33,718 bases of DNA from DASYQV01 sp036005125 (GCA_036005125.1 DASYQV010000152.1:1-33718), one strand, 5' to 3'. Positions 16,302 to 24,924 are shown, counted from the stretch's first letter. Program-made: numbers and translations. Notes: generated by a model not told the origin, from the sequence alone.

Positions 16302-16490
16302 GTGTGAAACTCCGTGGAAGAGCGAATCAGGACTTGCATGACTTCAATGTGCAGGCCGCTGTCGCTCGTGTCACTTCACTTCACACCTATTCACATAAAG
16401 CTCTTATTTTTAACGTGTTAACTGGACTGTCCGTTCCCGGCACCGGGGGTGGGGGTCGTATACCCGGTATGCGTACGCCTGTATACCTGA
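16302..16490 (-). promoter_or_regulatory. probable promoter region of the PilZ-like gene
   Basis: A 189-base gap between two minus-strand genes. It contains an unusually AT-rich patch (about 16386-16430, including TTATTTTTAAC), the likely promoter. On the far side are two GTATAC palindromes (16458-16463, 16481-16486) flanking the palindrome GCGTACGC (16471-16478), which could be an operator or the end of the upstream transcript. I cannot fix exact -35/-10 hexamers. Confidence 0.35.
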
Positions 16491-19436
16491 TTACTCTGTA
16501 TCCGAAGCTCCGCCTTCGAGCCCCAGCCTGCGCAGTTTCAGGTAGAGGCCGCGCCGCGTAAGTCCAAGCGTACGTGCGGTTTCCGATATGTTCCCCCCCG
16601 CGCGTGCAAGCGTCGCCCGTATCATGTCCCGCTCGACCTGCTCGACGACCGCCGCCAGGTTCCCGGGGACCAACGTCATGGGCCCCGCCGGGCCGCCGGT
16701 CGGACTGGACGAGGGCGTCGGCGCCGTGAGATCAGCGGACAGGTGTTCCGGATCGATCGAGCCGCCCGGCCGGCTCATGGCGACGGCACGCTGAATCTCG
16801 TTGCGCAGCTGGCGCACGTTGCCGGGCCACCAGTATGTCGCGAAGAGATCGAGGGTTGCCGAGCCGAGTTGCACGTCCGGTTTGCCCAGCCGCTCGGTCG
16901 CTTCGCGCAGGAAGAGCGTGCTCAGGTGGGGGATCTCCTCGCGACGCTCCCGGAGCGGAGGCACGTGGATTCGGATCACGCTCAGCCGGTAGTACAGATC
17001 CTCGCGGAACTTCCCTTCGGAGACCCGCTGCTCCAGATCGGCATTGGTCGCGGCCAGGACGCGCACGTCGACGCGCTGCGGGCGTGTCTCGCCGACCGGC
17101 ATGATCTCGCTCTGCTCGAGAAATCGCAGCAGCTTCGGCTGGATGTCGAGCGGCAGGTCGCCGATTTCATCCAGGAACAGCGTGCCGCCTGCGGCCGCCC
17201 GAATCAGGCCCTGCTGATCGGTGACCGCACCCGTGAAGCTGCCGCGGCGATGGCCGAAGAGCTGGCTGTCGGCCAGCTCGCGCGTGGTCGTCGTGCAGTT
17301 GTAGGGCAGGAACATCGCGGCGCTGCGAGGCGATCCGACGTGAATCGCCCGGGCCACGAGATCCTTGCCCGTGCCGCTTTCCCCGGTGATCAGCACCGTC
17401 AGGTCATGACCCTGCAGCCGCTGAATCTGCTCGACCAGCCGGTTCATAGGGGCGCTCGCGCACACGAACCCGGGCAGGAGCGGTTCGAGGGGCCGCTCGT
17501 TCACGGCCTCGACCATCTGCGGGGGACGCTCGCGTACGCCGCACAGCTCGAAACCCTGTCGCGACACCGCAGTGATCATGCGGAAGCGGCGCATCGCCGG
17601 ATGTGCGAGCGTGCGGGACGTGGCAATCGCGCAGGAGCGGATGCCGTCGTAATCGCGGCCGATCGCGTCGCTGACGAGCAGTCCCTCGCCGTACGCGCTG
17701 CTCCCGTACGACGCTGCACGCGCGATCGCGCGCGCGACGTCCATATCGCACCCGGCCGCCGCCACCACCCGCACCTCGCCGCCCGGTGAGGCCACGAACA
17801 CGATAGCGGCGTCCGCCTGCGTGACCTCGAGGAGCGCGGCAGCCGTCTCCCGCGCCAGCAACTCGGGCAGGATCGCCGCATCCACCAATCGCCTCACGAT
17901 CGCATCGTCGGCGTCGGCCGGTGAGGTTACGTAGTGGCCCACGCTCGGTTGAGAGAGAAGCTCGGTCGCCTTCTCGGCCTCGTCGAGGTCGCGCTGGGCG
18001 CCGAGCGTGCTGAAGACGTTGGCCGCCTGTTTGAGGTAGCGCTCCGCTGCCGGGCGCGAACCCGACCGTGCCGCGAGCCGACCAAGCGCGAGGTGACTCA
18101 GCGCGGCCTGGTAACGCTCGCCCAGCAGGTCGAACACGGTCGCACTCTGAGCGAAATCGTGGTACGCCTCGGTGGGCCGTTCGGCGCGGTCATGAAGCGC
18201 GCCGCGAAGGCGAAGATACTCACCCCAGTTGCCGGGGGTCGTGCGCGGGTCCAGCCGTGTCTCGTATTCGGCCAGCCGCTGCTCGGCCTCCTGCAGGCGC
18301 CCGGCCGAGACCAGCGCTTCGCACGCCACGAGATCCGCTTGCAGCGCCTCGGCCGGCGGCACGCCAGGTGAGCGCGCGATCTCATCGGCGGCCGTGATCG
18401 CCTCGTGAAACGCGCCCCTCCGGATGGCGAGCTTGGCGGCGAGCACCTTCAAGGACCATTCGTACCAACGGCTCGTCTGGCTTCCGAGGGCGCCGTAGGC
18501 CTCCGCAGCGTGACGCAGATATTCGCCGGCACGCTCGTAGGAGCCGCGCATCAGGTGGATCTGCGCGAGCGTGTCGTACACGGCGCCTGTTGTCTCTCTG
18601 AACTGGACCGGGCTCCTGACCTCCAGCGTGCGGTTCAGAATCTGTTCGGCCCGTTCGAGGTCTCCAAGGAGCACGCAAATCTGGCCCAGGGTGGCCAGCG
18701 CGACCGCCAGCCCGTGTCCCGAGCCGATGTTCTGGTGCAGTGAGACGCTTCGCTCCGCCAGCGCCAGCGCTTGCTCGTGCCGGTGCCGCATGAGCGCGAC
18801 GTTTGCCTGGTTATGCACGATCGCCGCGAGAACATCGTCGGCCTGGATGGCGAGCGCCAGGCGTTCTGCCTGGCGCAGCGCGGCCGTGGCCTCGTCGTAT
18901 CGACCGCTCTGCGCCAGCAGCACAGCCGACAGCGAGTGAACCAGCGCCACGTGCCGGCGATCGCCGGCGGCATGTAACGCGGAGGCGGCCTCCGTCAGGT
19001 GTTCCCGTACGGTGCCGCTGTCGCCAACCTGTTTATAACAGAGGCCGAGCTCGAGATGGGCGAGACCGATGGCTCGCGAGTCGTGCGCGAGCTCCGCCTG
19101 TTTGAGCGCGCGGGTGTGCAGCGCGATCGCGCGAGACTGCTCGCCGCGAGCCATCGCGATTCGGCCGTGCAGCCGCCACAGCGTCGAGAGGCGCGCCGAC
19201 GGAATCTGCTCGCGCAATGCGTCCGGCGGTCGGCCGAGCGCAGCCGCCGCCTGCGCGAGGTCATCTTGGAGCAGCCATGCCTCGGCCATGCCCGACCGGA
19301 TCGCGAGCTCGTCCTGCCGCGCGAGCGACCCCGACCGCAGCAGCTGCGTCAGGAGCTGGACGGCTTCCGCGCCACGGCCGCGCTCCAGCGCGGCGTTCGC
19401 CCGTGCCAATGAAGAAGGAATGGTCGCCGTGACCAC
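16491..19436 (-). CDS. TPR-GAF sigma-54-dependent transcriptional activator
   Basis: A 981-residue regulator. Residues about 1-500 are a long array of TPR-like helical hairpins (many ALxLGxLxxxxGxxxxA patterns), probably for protein binding. A GAF-like domain (about 510-650) follows, then the AAA+ domain with Walker A GESGTGKD (685-692), the sigma-54 loop reading GSFTGA (732-737; Ala to Ser) and Walker B LFLDEIGD, and a Fis-type helix-turn-helix at about 935-975 (ISETARTLGLTRRGLYLKL). No receiver domain is present. The GTG start at 19436 is preferred: TATACT lies six bases upstream, and the longer reading frame back to 19616 adds a non-conserved stretch. It is divergent from a gene with a near-consensus -24/-12 promoter, its most likely target. 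Confidence 0.9.
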   Translation of the reverse strand: MVTATIPSSLARANAALERGRGAEAVQLLTQLLRSGSLARQDELAIRSGMAEAWLLQDDLAQAAAALGRPPDALREQIPSARLSTLWRLHGRIAMARGEQSRAIALHTRALKQAELAHDSRAIGLAHLELGLCYKQVGDSGTVREHLTEAASALHAAGDRRHVALVHSLSAVLLAQSGRYDEATAALRQAERLALAIQADDVLAAIVHNQANVALMRHRHEQALALAERSVSLHQNIGSGHGLAVALATLGQICVLLGDLERAEQILNRTLEVRSPVQFRETTGAVYDTLAQIHLMRGSYERAGEYLRHAAEAYGALGSQTSRWYEWSLKVLAAKLAIRRGAFHEAITAADEIARSPGVPPAEALQADLVACEALVSAGRLQEAEQRLAEYETRLDPRTTPGNWGEYLRLRGALHDRAERPTEAYHDFAQSATVFDLLGERYQAALSHLALGRLAARSGSRPAAERYLKQAANVFSTLGAQRDLDEAEKATELLSQPSVGHYVTSPADADDAIVRRLVDAAILPELLARETAAALLEVTQADAAIVFVASPGGEVRVVAAAGCDMDVARAIARAASYGSSAYGEGLLVSDAIGRDYDGIRSCAIATSRTLAHPAMRRFRMITAVSRQGFELCGVRERPPQMVEAVNERPLEPLLPGFVCASAPMNRLVEQIQRLQGHDLTVLITGESGTGKDLVARAIHVGSPRSAAMFLPYNCTTTTRELADSQLFGHRRGSFTGAVTDQQGLIRAAAGGTLFLDEIGDLPLDIQPKLLRFLEQSEIMPVGETRPQRVDVRVLAATNADLEQRVSEGKFREDLYYRLSVIRIHVPPLRERREEIPHLSTLFLREATERLGKPDVQLGSATLDLFATYWWPGNVRQLRNEIQRAVAMSRPGGSIDPEHLSADLTAPTPSSSPTGGPAGPMTLVPGNLAAVVEQVERDMIRATLARAGGNISETARTLGLTRRGLYLKLRRLGLEGGASDTE

Positions 19437-19442
19437 GTGTGG

Positions 19443-19448
19443 AGTATA
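19443..19448 (-). promoter_or_regulatory. -10 box for leaderless transcription of the TPR activator gene
   Basis: Read on the minus strand, TATACT is followed by six bases and then the GTG start codon at 19436. This spacing puts the transcript start at or next to the start codon, so no Shine-Dalgarno sequence is needed and none is seen. The same spacing occurs at 20762. Confidence 0.55.
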
Positions 19449-19483
19449 GCAGCGGGTCCAAGCTGAGGAGTGACGTGTGTCCC

Positions 19484-19499
19484 CGGCACTGACATTGCT
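19484..19499 (+). promoter_or_regulatory. sigma-54 (-24/-12) promoter
   Basis: CGGCACTGACATTGCT has GG at 19485-19486 and GC at 19497-19498 with exactly ten bases between, matching the TGGCAC-N5-TTGC consensus except for the first base. Transcription would begin near 19510, about 79 bases before the secreted-protein start at 19589. The divergent neighbour encodes a sigma-54 activator. Confidence 0.75.
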
Positions 19500-19588
19500 G
19501 ATTTCCTGCGGATTCCAATCGACAGAACGTGGTTCAGGTCGTCCCTGCTTCATTGACGGGGAGTCACCGAGACCAGGAGGGGAAGGCG

Positions 19589-20650
19589 ATGTCACACACA
19601 ACCAGGAAACTGACAATTACCTGGGCCGGGCTTGCGCTCGCGAGCCTGCCCATTTTGGCAAACGCGCAGACCACATCACCGCGGCAGCACACCAGACCGG
19701 CGCCGACAACTCGGCATAACCAGACCGTTGATCACAACTCGCCCCAATACCACCTCGACGCAGCGAAGCGCTTGCTCAACAGCATCAACAGCAGCACGAT
19801 GAAAGGCGAGGCGCGCACGCAGCTCGACGAGCTGCGCATGCATTTCACGCAGCTCGAGACCGCGTGGGCCGCGCAGATGCCGGCCGGTCGCAGCGGCGCC
19901 GCCGAGCCGGGCGCAGGATACAGGTCGGGCAGCACGGCGCGCGGGACGACGGGCGCGGGCACCAGCACGACGAACGAGCAGAGTGGCTCGACCCGATCGC
20001 GCACCTCGCGCAGCGGCGAGCCGACCCAAGGTGCGGGCGACTGGATGAACCATTACTCGGCGATCGACCAGATTCTCGACCGGATGCTTGGCGCGAATGC
20101 GTCGGTGTCGGGCAGCGCCACATCCGGCACCTCGGGACGTACGGGCGTGAACGCCGGCGCGAGCGCGACAACCGACATCCGCCTCGACGCCTCGACCCGG
20201 ACCAGGCTGATGGAATTCCGCAAGCATCTGAATGCATTCCATGTGGCCGCCATGAGCGCGACCGGCACGCCGCGCAGCGCGGTGGACCGCGACGTTCCTG
20301 ATGTTCCCCCTGATGTTCCCGATGATGCCGCGCGCGCGCCTGGCTCCGACCCCGATGTGCAGCCGACGCCGCATCCGGCAACGCCCGACCCGACCGCGCC
20401 GATCGATCGGAACGCGCAGATCAGGGTGGCGCCAGGTCAAACGATCGAACTGAACGCAGCGGGCAATATCGACAGCGCGACGATCGCGCGGCTGTCTGGA
20501 ATGATTAACGAGATGCTGCGCGGCGGCGCCGCCGGCACGACCGGCTCGGCCGGCGCTACCTCGACGGCCACCGGTACTGTGTGCGTCGATCGTGCGAAGC
20601 TGGAACAGCTTCGTACTGTCATTGACGGCTTGCGGGCGCCACAACAGTAG
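19589..20650 (+). CDS. secreted low-complexity protein of unknown function
   Basis: A 353-residue protein that I do not recognise. Residues 1-30 form a signal peptide (hydrophobic core LTITWAGLALASLPI, then ANAQ). A helical segment (about 45-95, HLDAAKRLLNSI... and LDELRMHFTQLE) is followed by Ser/Thr/Gly-rich linkers. A second helical segment is at about 150-230, then comes a Pro/Asp-rich stretch with PDVP repeats (about 232-265), a short domain containing VAPGQTIELNAAGNID and a final helix. It is likely periplasmic or surface-located. The start at 19589 has AGGAGGGG (19576-19583) upstream and a sigma-54 promoter farther up, so it is probably controlled by the adjacent TPR activator. The stop codon lies inside the first heptamer of the repeat that follows. 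Confidence 0.7.
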   Translation: MSHTTRKLTITWAGLALASLPILANAQTTSPRQHTRPAPTTRHNQTVDHNSPQYHLDAAKRLLNSINSSTMKGEARTQLDELRMHFTQLETAWAAQMPAGRSGAAEPGAGYRSGSTARGTTGAGTSTTNEQSGSTRSRTSRSGEPTQGAGDWMNHYSAIDQILDRMLGANASVSGSATSGTSGRTGVNAGASATTDIRLDASTRTRLMEFRKHLNAFHVAAMSATGTPRSAVDRDVPDVPPDVPDDAARAPGSDPDVQPTPHPATPDPTAPIDRNAQIRVAPGQTIELNAAGNIDSATIARLSGMINEMLRGGAAGTTGSAGATSTATGTVCVDRAKLEQLRTVIDGLRAPQQ

Positions 20651-20701
20651 GCAGTAGGCAGTAGGCAGCAGGCAGTGCCGGAGCGTCAGATCCGGCACTG
20701 C
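20645..20701. repeat. heptamer tandem repeat with terminal hairpin
   Basis: CAGTAGG occurs three times in tandem (20645-20665), then a variant, CAGCAGG, and then the hairpin GCAGTGCCGGA (20672-20682)/TCCGGCACTGC (20691-20701), a perfect 11-base-pair stem with an eight-base loop. The first unit contains the TAG stop of the secreted-protein gene. The hairpin could act as a transcript end, although no T-run follows. Confidence 0.75.
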
Positions 20702-20761
20702 GAACCGCCGGTCACGCGAAGTTTCGAGCGCGCGGGATGAATCCCTCGTTCGCGCGCCTCG

Positions 20762-20767
20762 TATAAT
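20762..20767 (+). promoter_or_regulatory. -10 box for leaderless transcription of the PP2C gene
   Basis: A perfect TATAAT is followed by CTCGCC and then the GTG start codon at 20774, the same six-base spacing as for the TPR activator. No Shine-Dalgarno sequence is possible in that space. No -35 hexamer is obvious. Confidence 0.65.
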
Positions 20768-20773
20768 CTCGCC

Positions 20774-21532
20774 GTGCGATTTTCCGCTCACGGGACGACG
20801 CATCCCGGCCGTCGCTCCTCGAATGAGGACGCGTTCTTCGTTGACGTCTCACTGGGACTCTTCATCGTCGCGGACGGCATGGGCGGACACAACGCCGGCG
20901 AGGTCGCGGCACATCTGGCGATTGAGACGATCAGCGAATTCATCCGGCATACTCACCAGACGGATCCGACGTGGCCGTACGGCTTCGATCCGGCGCTGTC
21001 ACTCGAAGGCAACCGGGTATCCAGCAGCCTGCGTCTGGCCAATGATCGGGTGCGGCAGGCCGCGGATTCACGCATCGACTGCGCGGGCATGGGGACAACC
21101 GTCGTTGTGTCCCTCGTGACTGACGGCCGCATCGTGTTCGGCGGCGTCGGCGACAGCCGGCTCTACATGTGGCACGAGGGCGCGCTTCAGCCACTGACAC
21201 AGGACGACTCCTGGGTGGCCATGGTGCTCGCGCGCGAGCCGGGGATGACCGAGACCGCGCTCGCGCAGCATCCGATGCGTCACGTGCTCACCAACGTGGT
21301 CGGTGCGAAGCCGGACATGGATCCGAAGGTCGCGGAACAGGCGGTGTCGTCCGGCGATGTGCTGCTCTTGTGCTCGGACGGACTGCACGGCGTGCTGACG
21401 GCCGATGCGATTGGGTCGATGCTCGGCTCGAATCGGACCGCCGAGCAGATTGCCAACGACCTGCTCGAGACGGCAATCGCGCAGGGCGCAAAAGACAACG
21501 TCACCGCTGTGGTCGTCCGCTGCGACAAGTAA
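20774..21532 (+). CDS. PP2C-family protein serine/threonine phosphatase
   Basis: A 252-residue soluble PPM/PP2C phosphatase of the bacterial Stp1/PrpC type, which removes phosphate from Ser/Thr with two Mn2+ or Mg2+ ions. The metal and active-site motifs are complete and in order: RRSSNEDAFF near residue 13, VADGMGGHNAGE near 33, GMGTTVV near 104, GVGDSRLY near 123, LLLCSDGLHG near 197 and KDNVTAVVV at the C-terminus. The partner kinase is not in the window. The GTG start is supported by TATAAT exactly six bases upstream. It is separated from the upstream secreted-protein gene by a hairpin repeat and is convergent with the Pgi gene. Confidence 0.95.
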   Translation: MRFSAHGTTHPGRRSSNEDAFFVDVSLGLFIVADGMGGHNAGEVAAHLAIETISEFIRHTHQTDPTWPYGFDPALSLEGNRVSSSLRLANDRVRQAADSRIDCAGMGTTVVVSLVTDGRIVFGGVGDSRLYMWHEGALQPLTQDDSWVAMVLAREPGMTETALAQHPMRHVLTNVVGAKPDMDPKVAEQAVSSGDVLLLCSDGLHGVLTADAIGSMLGSNRTAEQIANDLLETAIAQGAKDNVTAVVVRCDK

Positions 21533-21566
21533 CGAAAGGGCCTCAAACGGCCGCGTGACGTGCGTT

Positions 21567-23258
21567 TCAGAGAGCCTCCTTCAACAACGCCGCAATCTCA
21601 TCGAATGCGCCGAGATCGAACGACGGCAGATGCACGTGCAGGACGCGGCGGCCGGCGCGGTCCAGAGACGTGAAGTCTCCGAGCGCCTGCGCCATCTCCA
21701 GTACTCCAAATGAGTACGGTTGACCCGGGATCGGCAGGTCGTCGGCGTGCGTCACGGTGACGATCATGAAGACGCCGGTCGGCGGGCCGCCCTTGTGCAG
21801 CTGTCCGGTGGAATGCAGGTAACGCGGGCCATACCCGAGCATCGTCGCGCAGCCGGTGCGCGCACCGACCTCGAATCGGAATCGACTGAGGGCGCTGTCC
21901 CACGAACGATCGCCTGGCGGAACATAGGCGAGCAGGCCGAAGTAGTCGCGGGCGGCAATCAGGCGCAGGAAGCGCTCCGGCAGTTCGGTGCCGAGGCAGT
22001 CGAGCGCCGCACGGCTGAGCGCGAGGCGAACGCCGTTGCGCGATGCGATCGGTTCGGGAAACGGCAATCGCCGTTCGGCGCCGTACGCCGAGAGCAGCGC
22101 CATCGTCGCGTCTTTGGCCTGCTGCACGTTCGGTTCGTCGAATGGATTGATGTCGAGCAGGAGACCGGCTGTCGCGGTTGCCACTTCCCAACGAAAGAAC
22201 TCGGCGCCAAGCGCAGCTGCGTCCGGCGTTCGAAGCGTGACAACCGGGGCGCCGGACTCCTGCAGTCGCTCGACGATCACCGCGCCAGGCGCCTCGTCGC
22301 CTTTGTGAACCACCACCGCCGCACGATCCTCACCGTAGCATGGGAGCGGTGATTCATTGGCAATGGGAACGATCCCCACCCCCTGCTTCCCGGTGCTTTC
22401 CGCGACGAGTTGTTCGACCCACAAACCAAACGCGGCCAGATGTTCGGGCACGACGAGCGTCAGCTTGTCGCGGCCGCTGCGCGCCGCGGCTCCCATGACC
22501 GAGCCAAGCGCCAGTCCCGGATTCACGCGGGGATCGGCCGTGCGACACGCGTCTGCCATGGCGCGCGCCGGGGAGAGGAGACGGCTGAGATCGACGCCCA
22601 TCAGCGACGCCGGCACGAGACCGAAGAACGACAGTGCCGAGTAGCGCCCGCCGATGTCGGCGGGGTTGAGGAAGATGTTGCGGAAGCGCTCGGCGAGAGC
22701 GCGCCGGTGAAGCGCCGTGTTCTCGTCGGTGATCGCGACAAACCGCGAGCCCCACGGGCCGTGACCGGCGGCCTCGATGCGCCGGGCGGCCTCGGCAGCC
22801 ATGACATTGGGCTCGATCGTCGTGCCGGACTTGCTGGCGAGGATGAACAGCGACGATTCGGCACGGGACATCGCCTCGCGTACGGCGCCCGGGTCGGTTG
22901 AATCGAGCATCCGGAAGCGTGGCCATCCGGGCGCGACGCCGAGAATCTGGTGCATCACCTCGGGCGCCAGGCTCGATCCACCCATCCCGAGCAGCACGAC
23001 ATCGGTGAAGGCCTCCTGGCGCACGCCCTCCGCGAACCCGCGCAGACGATCGAGCTGCGGCGTGACGAAGTCGAGCACGTCGAGCCATCCGAGCCGATTG
23101 GCGATGTTCTGCTGTGTTGCCGGATCGCTCGTCCATACGTCGAGACGCCGGCTCCAGAGAGCTTCGGCGAACTGCAGTTGCTCGAGCCGGGCGTACGCCG
23201 CGTCGATCTGGCTCCCCACGGTGCCAGGTTCAATCGAGAAAGAGTACGTCGATGTCAT
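21567..23258 (-). CDS. pgi: glucose-6-phosphate isomerase (Pgi domain of the Tal-Pgi type, unfused)
   Basis: A 563-residue sugar isomerase interconverting glucose-6-phosphate and fructose-6-phosphate. The SIS-fold motifs are LLGMGGSSLAPEV near residue 90, the phosphate-binding ASKSGTTIEPN near 141, and LHSTGQLHKGGP near 486 with the conserved His. The sequence is of the class that normally forms the C-terminal half of bifunctional transaldolase/Pgi proteins. Here it begins with its own Met, and no transaldolase sequence lies upstream in the 206-base gap. Either the transaldolase is encoded elsewhere or this lineage never had the fusion. A ManA/GPI-like bifunctional role cannot be excluded. 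Confidence 0.87.
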   Translation of the reverse strand: MTSTYSFSIEPGTVGSQIDAAYARLEQLQFAEALWSRRLDVWTSDPATQQNIANRLGWLDVLDFVTPQLDRLRGFAEGVRQEAFTDVVLLGMGGSSLAPEVMHQILGVAPGWPRFRMLDSTDPGAVREAMSRAESSLFILASKSGTTIEPNVMAAEAARRIEAAGHGPWGSRFVAITDENTALHRRALAERFRNIFLNPADIGGRYSALSFFGLVPASLMGVDLSRLLSPARAMADACRTADPRVNPGLALGSVMGAAARSGRDKLTLVVPEHLAAFGLWVEQLVAESTGKQGVGIVPIANESPLPCYGEDRAAVVVHKGDEAPGAVIVERLQESGAPVVTLRTPDAAALGAEFFRWEVATATAGLLLDINPFDEPNVQQAKDATMALLSAYGAERRLPFPEPIASRNGVRLALSRAALDCLGTELPERFLRLIAARDYFGLLAYVPPGDRSWDSALSRFRFEVGARTGCATMLGYGPRYLHSTGQLHKGGPPTGVFMIVTVTHADDLPIPGQPYSFGVLEMAQALGDFTSLDRAGRRVLHVHLPSFDLGAFDEIAALLKEAL

Positions 23259-23334
23259 AAATGCGCGTGATGGCGTGATGGTAGGGCGAGCGCGAACCGT
23301 CTCGCGGCGGGCAACGTCTCAGTAAGCGACCATC

Positions 23335-23441
23335 GGCGCGCGGAGCGCGCCAGATAGACGCTGCAAACCAGCCAACGTCTCTAGCTACAGATGGCTCGCC
23401 GGGTATCAGGAAACAACGAGGGCAGAGACGTTGGCTGGTTT
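23335..23441. repeat. dispersed hairpin element, copy D (reverse orientation)
   Basis: The hairpin GGCGCGC GGA GCGCGCC (23335-23351) is followed by a perfect 18-base inverted repeat at 23365-23382 and 23424-23441 around a 41-base loop. The segment 23335-23364, reverse complemented, matches 5469-5498 of copy A in 23 of 30 positions. The long-stem sequence differs from copies A-C apart from GCAGAG at 23422-23427. It fills much of the divergent gap between Pgi and the TesA-like gene. Confidence 0.6.
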
Positions 23442-23464
23442 TATAACATAATGGGCTTGCGATC

Positions 23465-24199
23465 ATGCTGAGGATTCCCCGCTGTGTCGTCCTGATTGCT
23501 GTGGCAACCGCGCCGGTCGCGTGCACGCAACCGGAACCATCGGCGGCGAGCGCGGTCGAGCAGACCCCCAGCCGGGCCGTCACGCCCGCGTCGCGCGCGG
23601 TCGAACCCCCGCGCGCCACCTCCTCTGACGCGGCGTCCGCGATTCCGAGAATCGTGATACTCGGCGACAGCCTGACCGCCGGCTACGGCCTCGACAGGCC
23701 GCAGTCGTACCCGGCGCTGCTGCAGAAACACCTCGACGAGGCCGGGTATCGATACGAGGTCGTCAACGCCGGTGTGTCGGGCGACACATCAGCGGGCGGC
23801 CTGCGACGGCTCGACTGGTCGCTCGAAGGAAATGTCCGGGTGCTGATTCTCGAGCTTGGCGCCAATGACGGTCTGCGCGGGCTCCCGGTCAACGAGATGA
23901 AGAAGAACCTCGGCGAGATCGTCACGCGTGCCAAGTCGCGCGGGATCAGAGTCATCCTGGCCGGCATGGAGGCGCCTCCCAATTACGGTCCCCAGTATTC
24001 CATTGCCTTCCACCGGGCGTTCCGCGATCTCTCGACCGAGCACAAAGTGGCGCTCATTCCGTTCCTGCTCGAGGGGGTTGCCGGCGATCGCGCGCTCAAC
24101 ATCGCCGACGGCATTCATCCGAACCCGGAAGGGGCGCGCATTCTCGAGCGGAACGTGTGGCGAACGCTCCAGCCCCTGCTTGATCCGCCCAGACCATGA
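23465..24199 (+). CDS. tesA: GDSL-type arylesterase/lysophospholipase (TesA-like)
   Basis: A 244-residue SGNH hydrolase predicted to cleave short esters, thioesters or lysophospholipids outside the cytoplasm. The N-terminus (1-20) is a signal sequence ending in Cys, so it may be a lipoprotein, although Pro is unusual at the lipobox. A Pro/Ala/Ser-rich linker leads to the catalytic domain: block I ILGDSLTAGYG with nucleophile Ser69, block II NAGVSGDTSAGG, block III ELGANDGLRG and block V ADGIHPNPEG with the Asp/His pair. All SGNH residues are present. Its stop overlaps the next start (ATGA), making an operon with the YbbA/YbbP-like transporter, the same linkage as the tesA-ybbAP neighbourhood of Escherichia coli. 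Confidence 0.92.
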   Translation: MLRIPRCVVLIAVATAPVACTQPEPSAASAVEQTPSRAVTPASRAVEPPRATSSDAASAIPRIVILGDSLTAGYGLDRPQSYPALLQKHLDEAGYRYEVVNAGVSGDTSAGGLRRLDWSLEGNVRVLILELGANDGLRGLPVNEMKKNLGEIVTRAKSRGIRVILAGMEAPPNYGPQYSIAFHRAFRDLSTEHKVALIPFLLEGVAGDRALNIADGIHPNPEGARILERNVWRTLQPLLDPPRP

Positions 24200-24924
24200 T
24201 CGAGCTCCGCGGCGTATCCAAGACGGTGATGAGCGGAGGCCGTCCGCTCACGATCCTTCATCCCCTGGACCTCTCGATACCCTCTGGTCAGTTCCTCGCG
24301 GTCGTCGGCCCCTCGGGCAGCGGCAAGTCGACACTGCTCGGTCTGGTTGCCGGCCTCGACTCGCCCACGACGGGGACGATCCTGATTGACGGCACCGACA
24401 TCACCACGCTCGGCGAGGACCAGCTCGCCCGATTGCGCGGCGAGAAGATCGGGTTCGTCTTCCAGTTCTTCCATCTGGTTCCGTCGCTGACCGCCTTCGA
24501 GAACATCAGCATTCCGATGGAGATTGCAGGCCGACGCGACGCGGCCCCCCGCGCACGACGGCTGCTCGACGAGGTGGGACTGGCCGATCGCGGACACCAT
24601 TACCCGTCGCAGCTCTCGGGCGGCGAGCAGCAGCGCGTCGCGCTCGCCCGTGCGCTGGCCAACGATCCGGTCATCGTGCTCGCCGACGAGCCGACCGGCA
24701 ATCTGGATTCGACGACCGGCCGTCACATCATGGACCTGCTGCTGGGCATCCAGCGCGCGCGCCGCTCGACACTGCTGCTCGTCACTCATGACGCCGACCT
24801 GGCCGCGCTCGCTGACGTCCGCCTGGCCCTGCGCGACGGCCGGCCTGTCGGGCCACGCGCGGTACCCGTCGCGACGAGCGTCGAGGGGTCCGTGTCGAGC
24901 GGCGTCGAAGGACCCGCGCGATGA
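24196..24924 (+). CDS. ybbA: ABC transporter ATP-binding protein (YbbA/LolD type)
   Basis: A 242-residue ATPase of the MacB/LolD/YbbA branch that powers FtsX-type permeases. Motifs are complete: Walker A GPSGSGKST near residue 36, Q-loop FVFQFFHLVPSLTAFEN, signature LSGGEQQR near 141, Walker B VIVLADEPTGNLD near 157 and the H-loop LLVTHDADLA. The last 30 residues are a non-conserved tail. It overlaps the genes on both sides by four bases, so it is produced together with the permease. The likely role is mechanotransmission or export linked to cell-envelope lipids, but the substrate is unknown. Confidence 0.95.
   Translation: MIELRGVSKTVMSGGRPLTILHPLDLSIPSGQFLAVVGPSGSGKSTLLGLVAGLDSPTTGTILIDGTDITTLGEDQLARLRGEKIGFVFQFFHLVPSLTAFENISIPMEIAGRRDAAPRARRLLDEVGLADRGHHYPSQLSGGEQQRVALARALANDPVIVLADEPTGNLDSTTGRHIMDLLLGIQRARRSTLLLVTHDADLAALADVRLALRDGRPVGPRAVPVATSVEGSVSSGVEGPAR

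Noticed and set aside
19437..19616. Longer N-terminus of the TPR activator
   Set aside because: The extra 60 residues look non-coding, cover the sigma-54 promoter of the divergent gene, and a -10 box lies just before the GTG at 19436.
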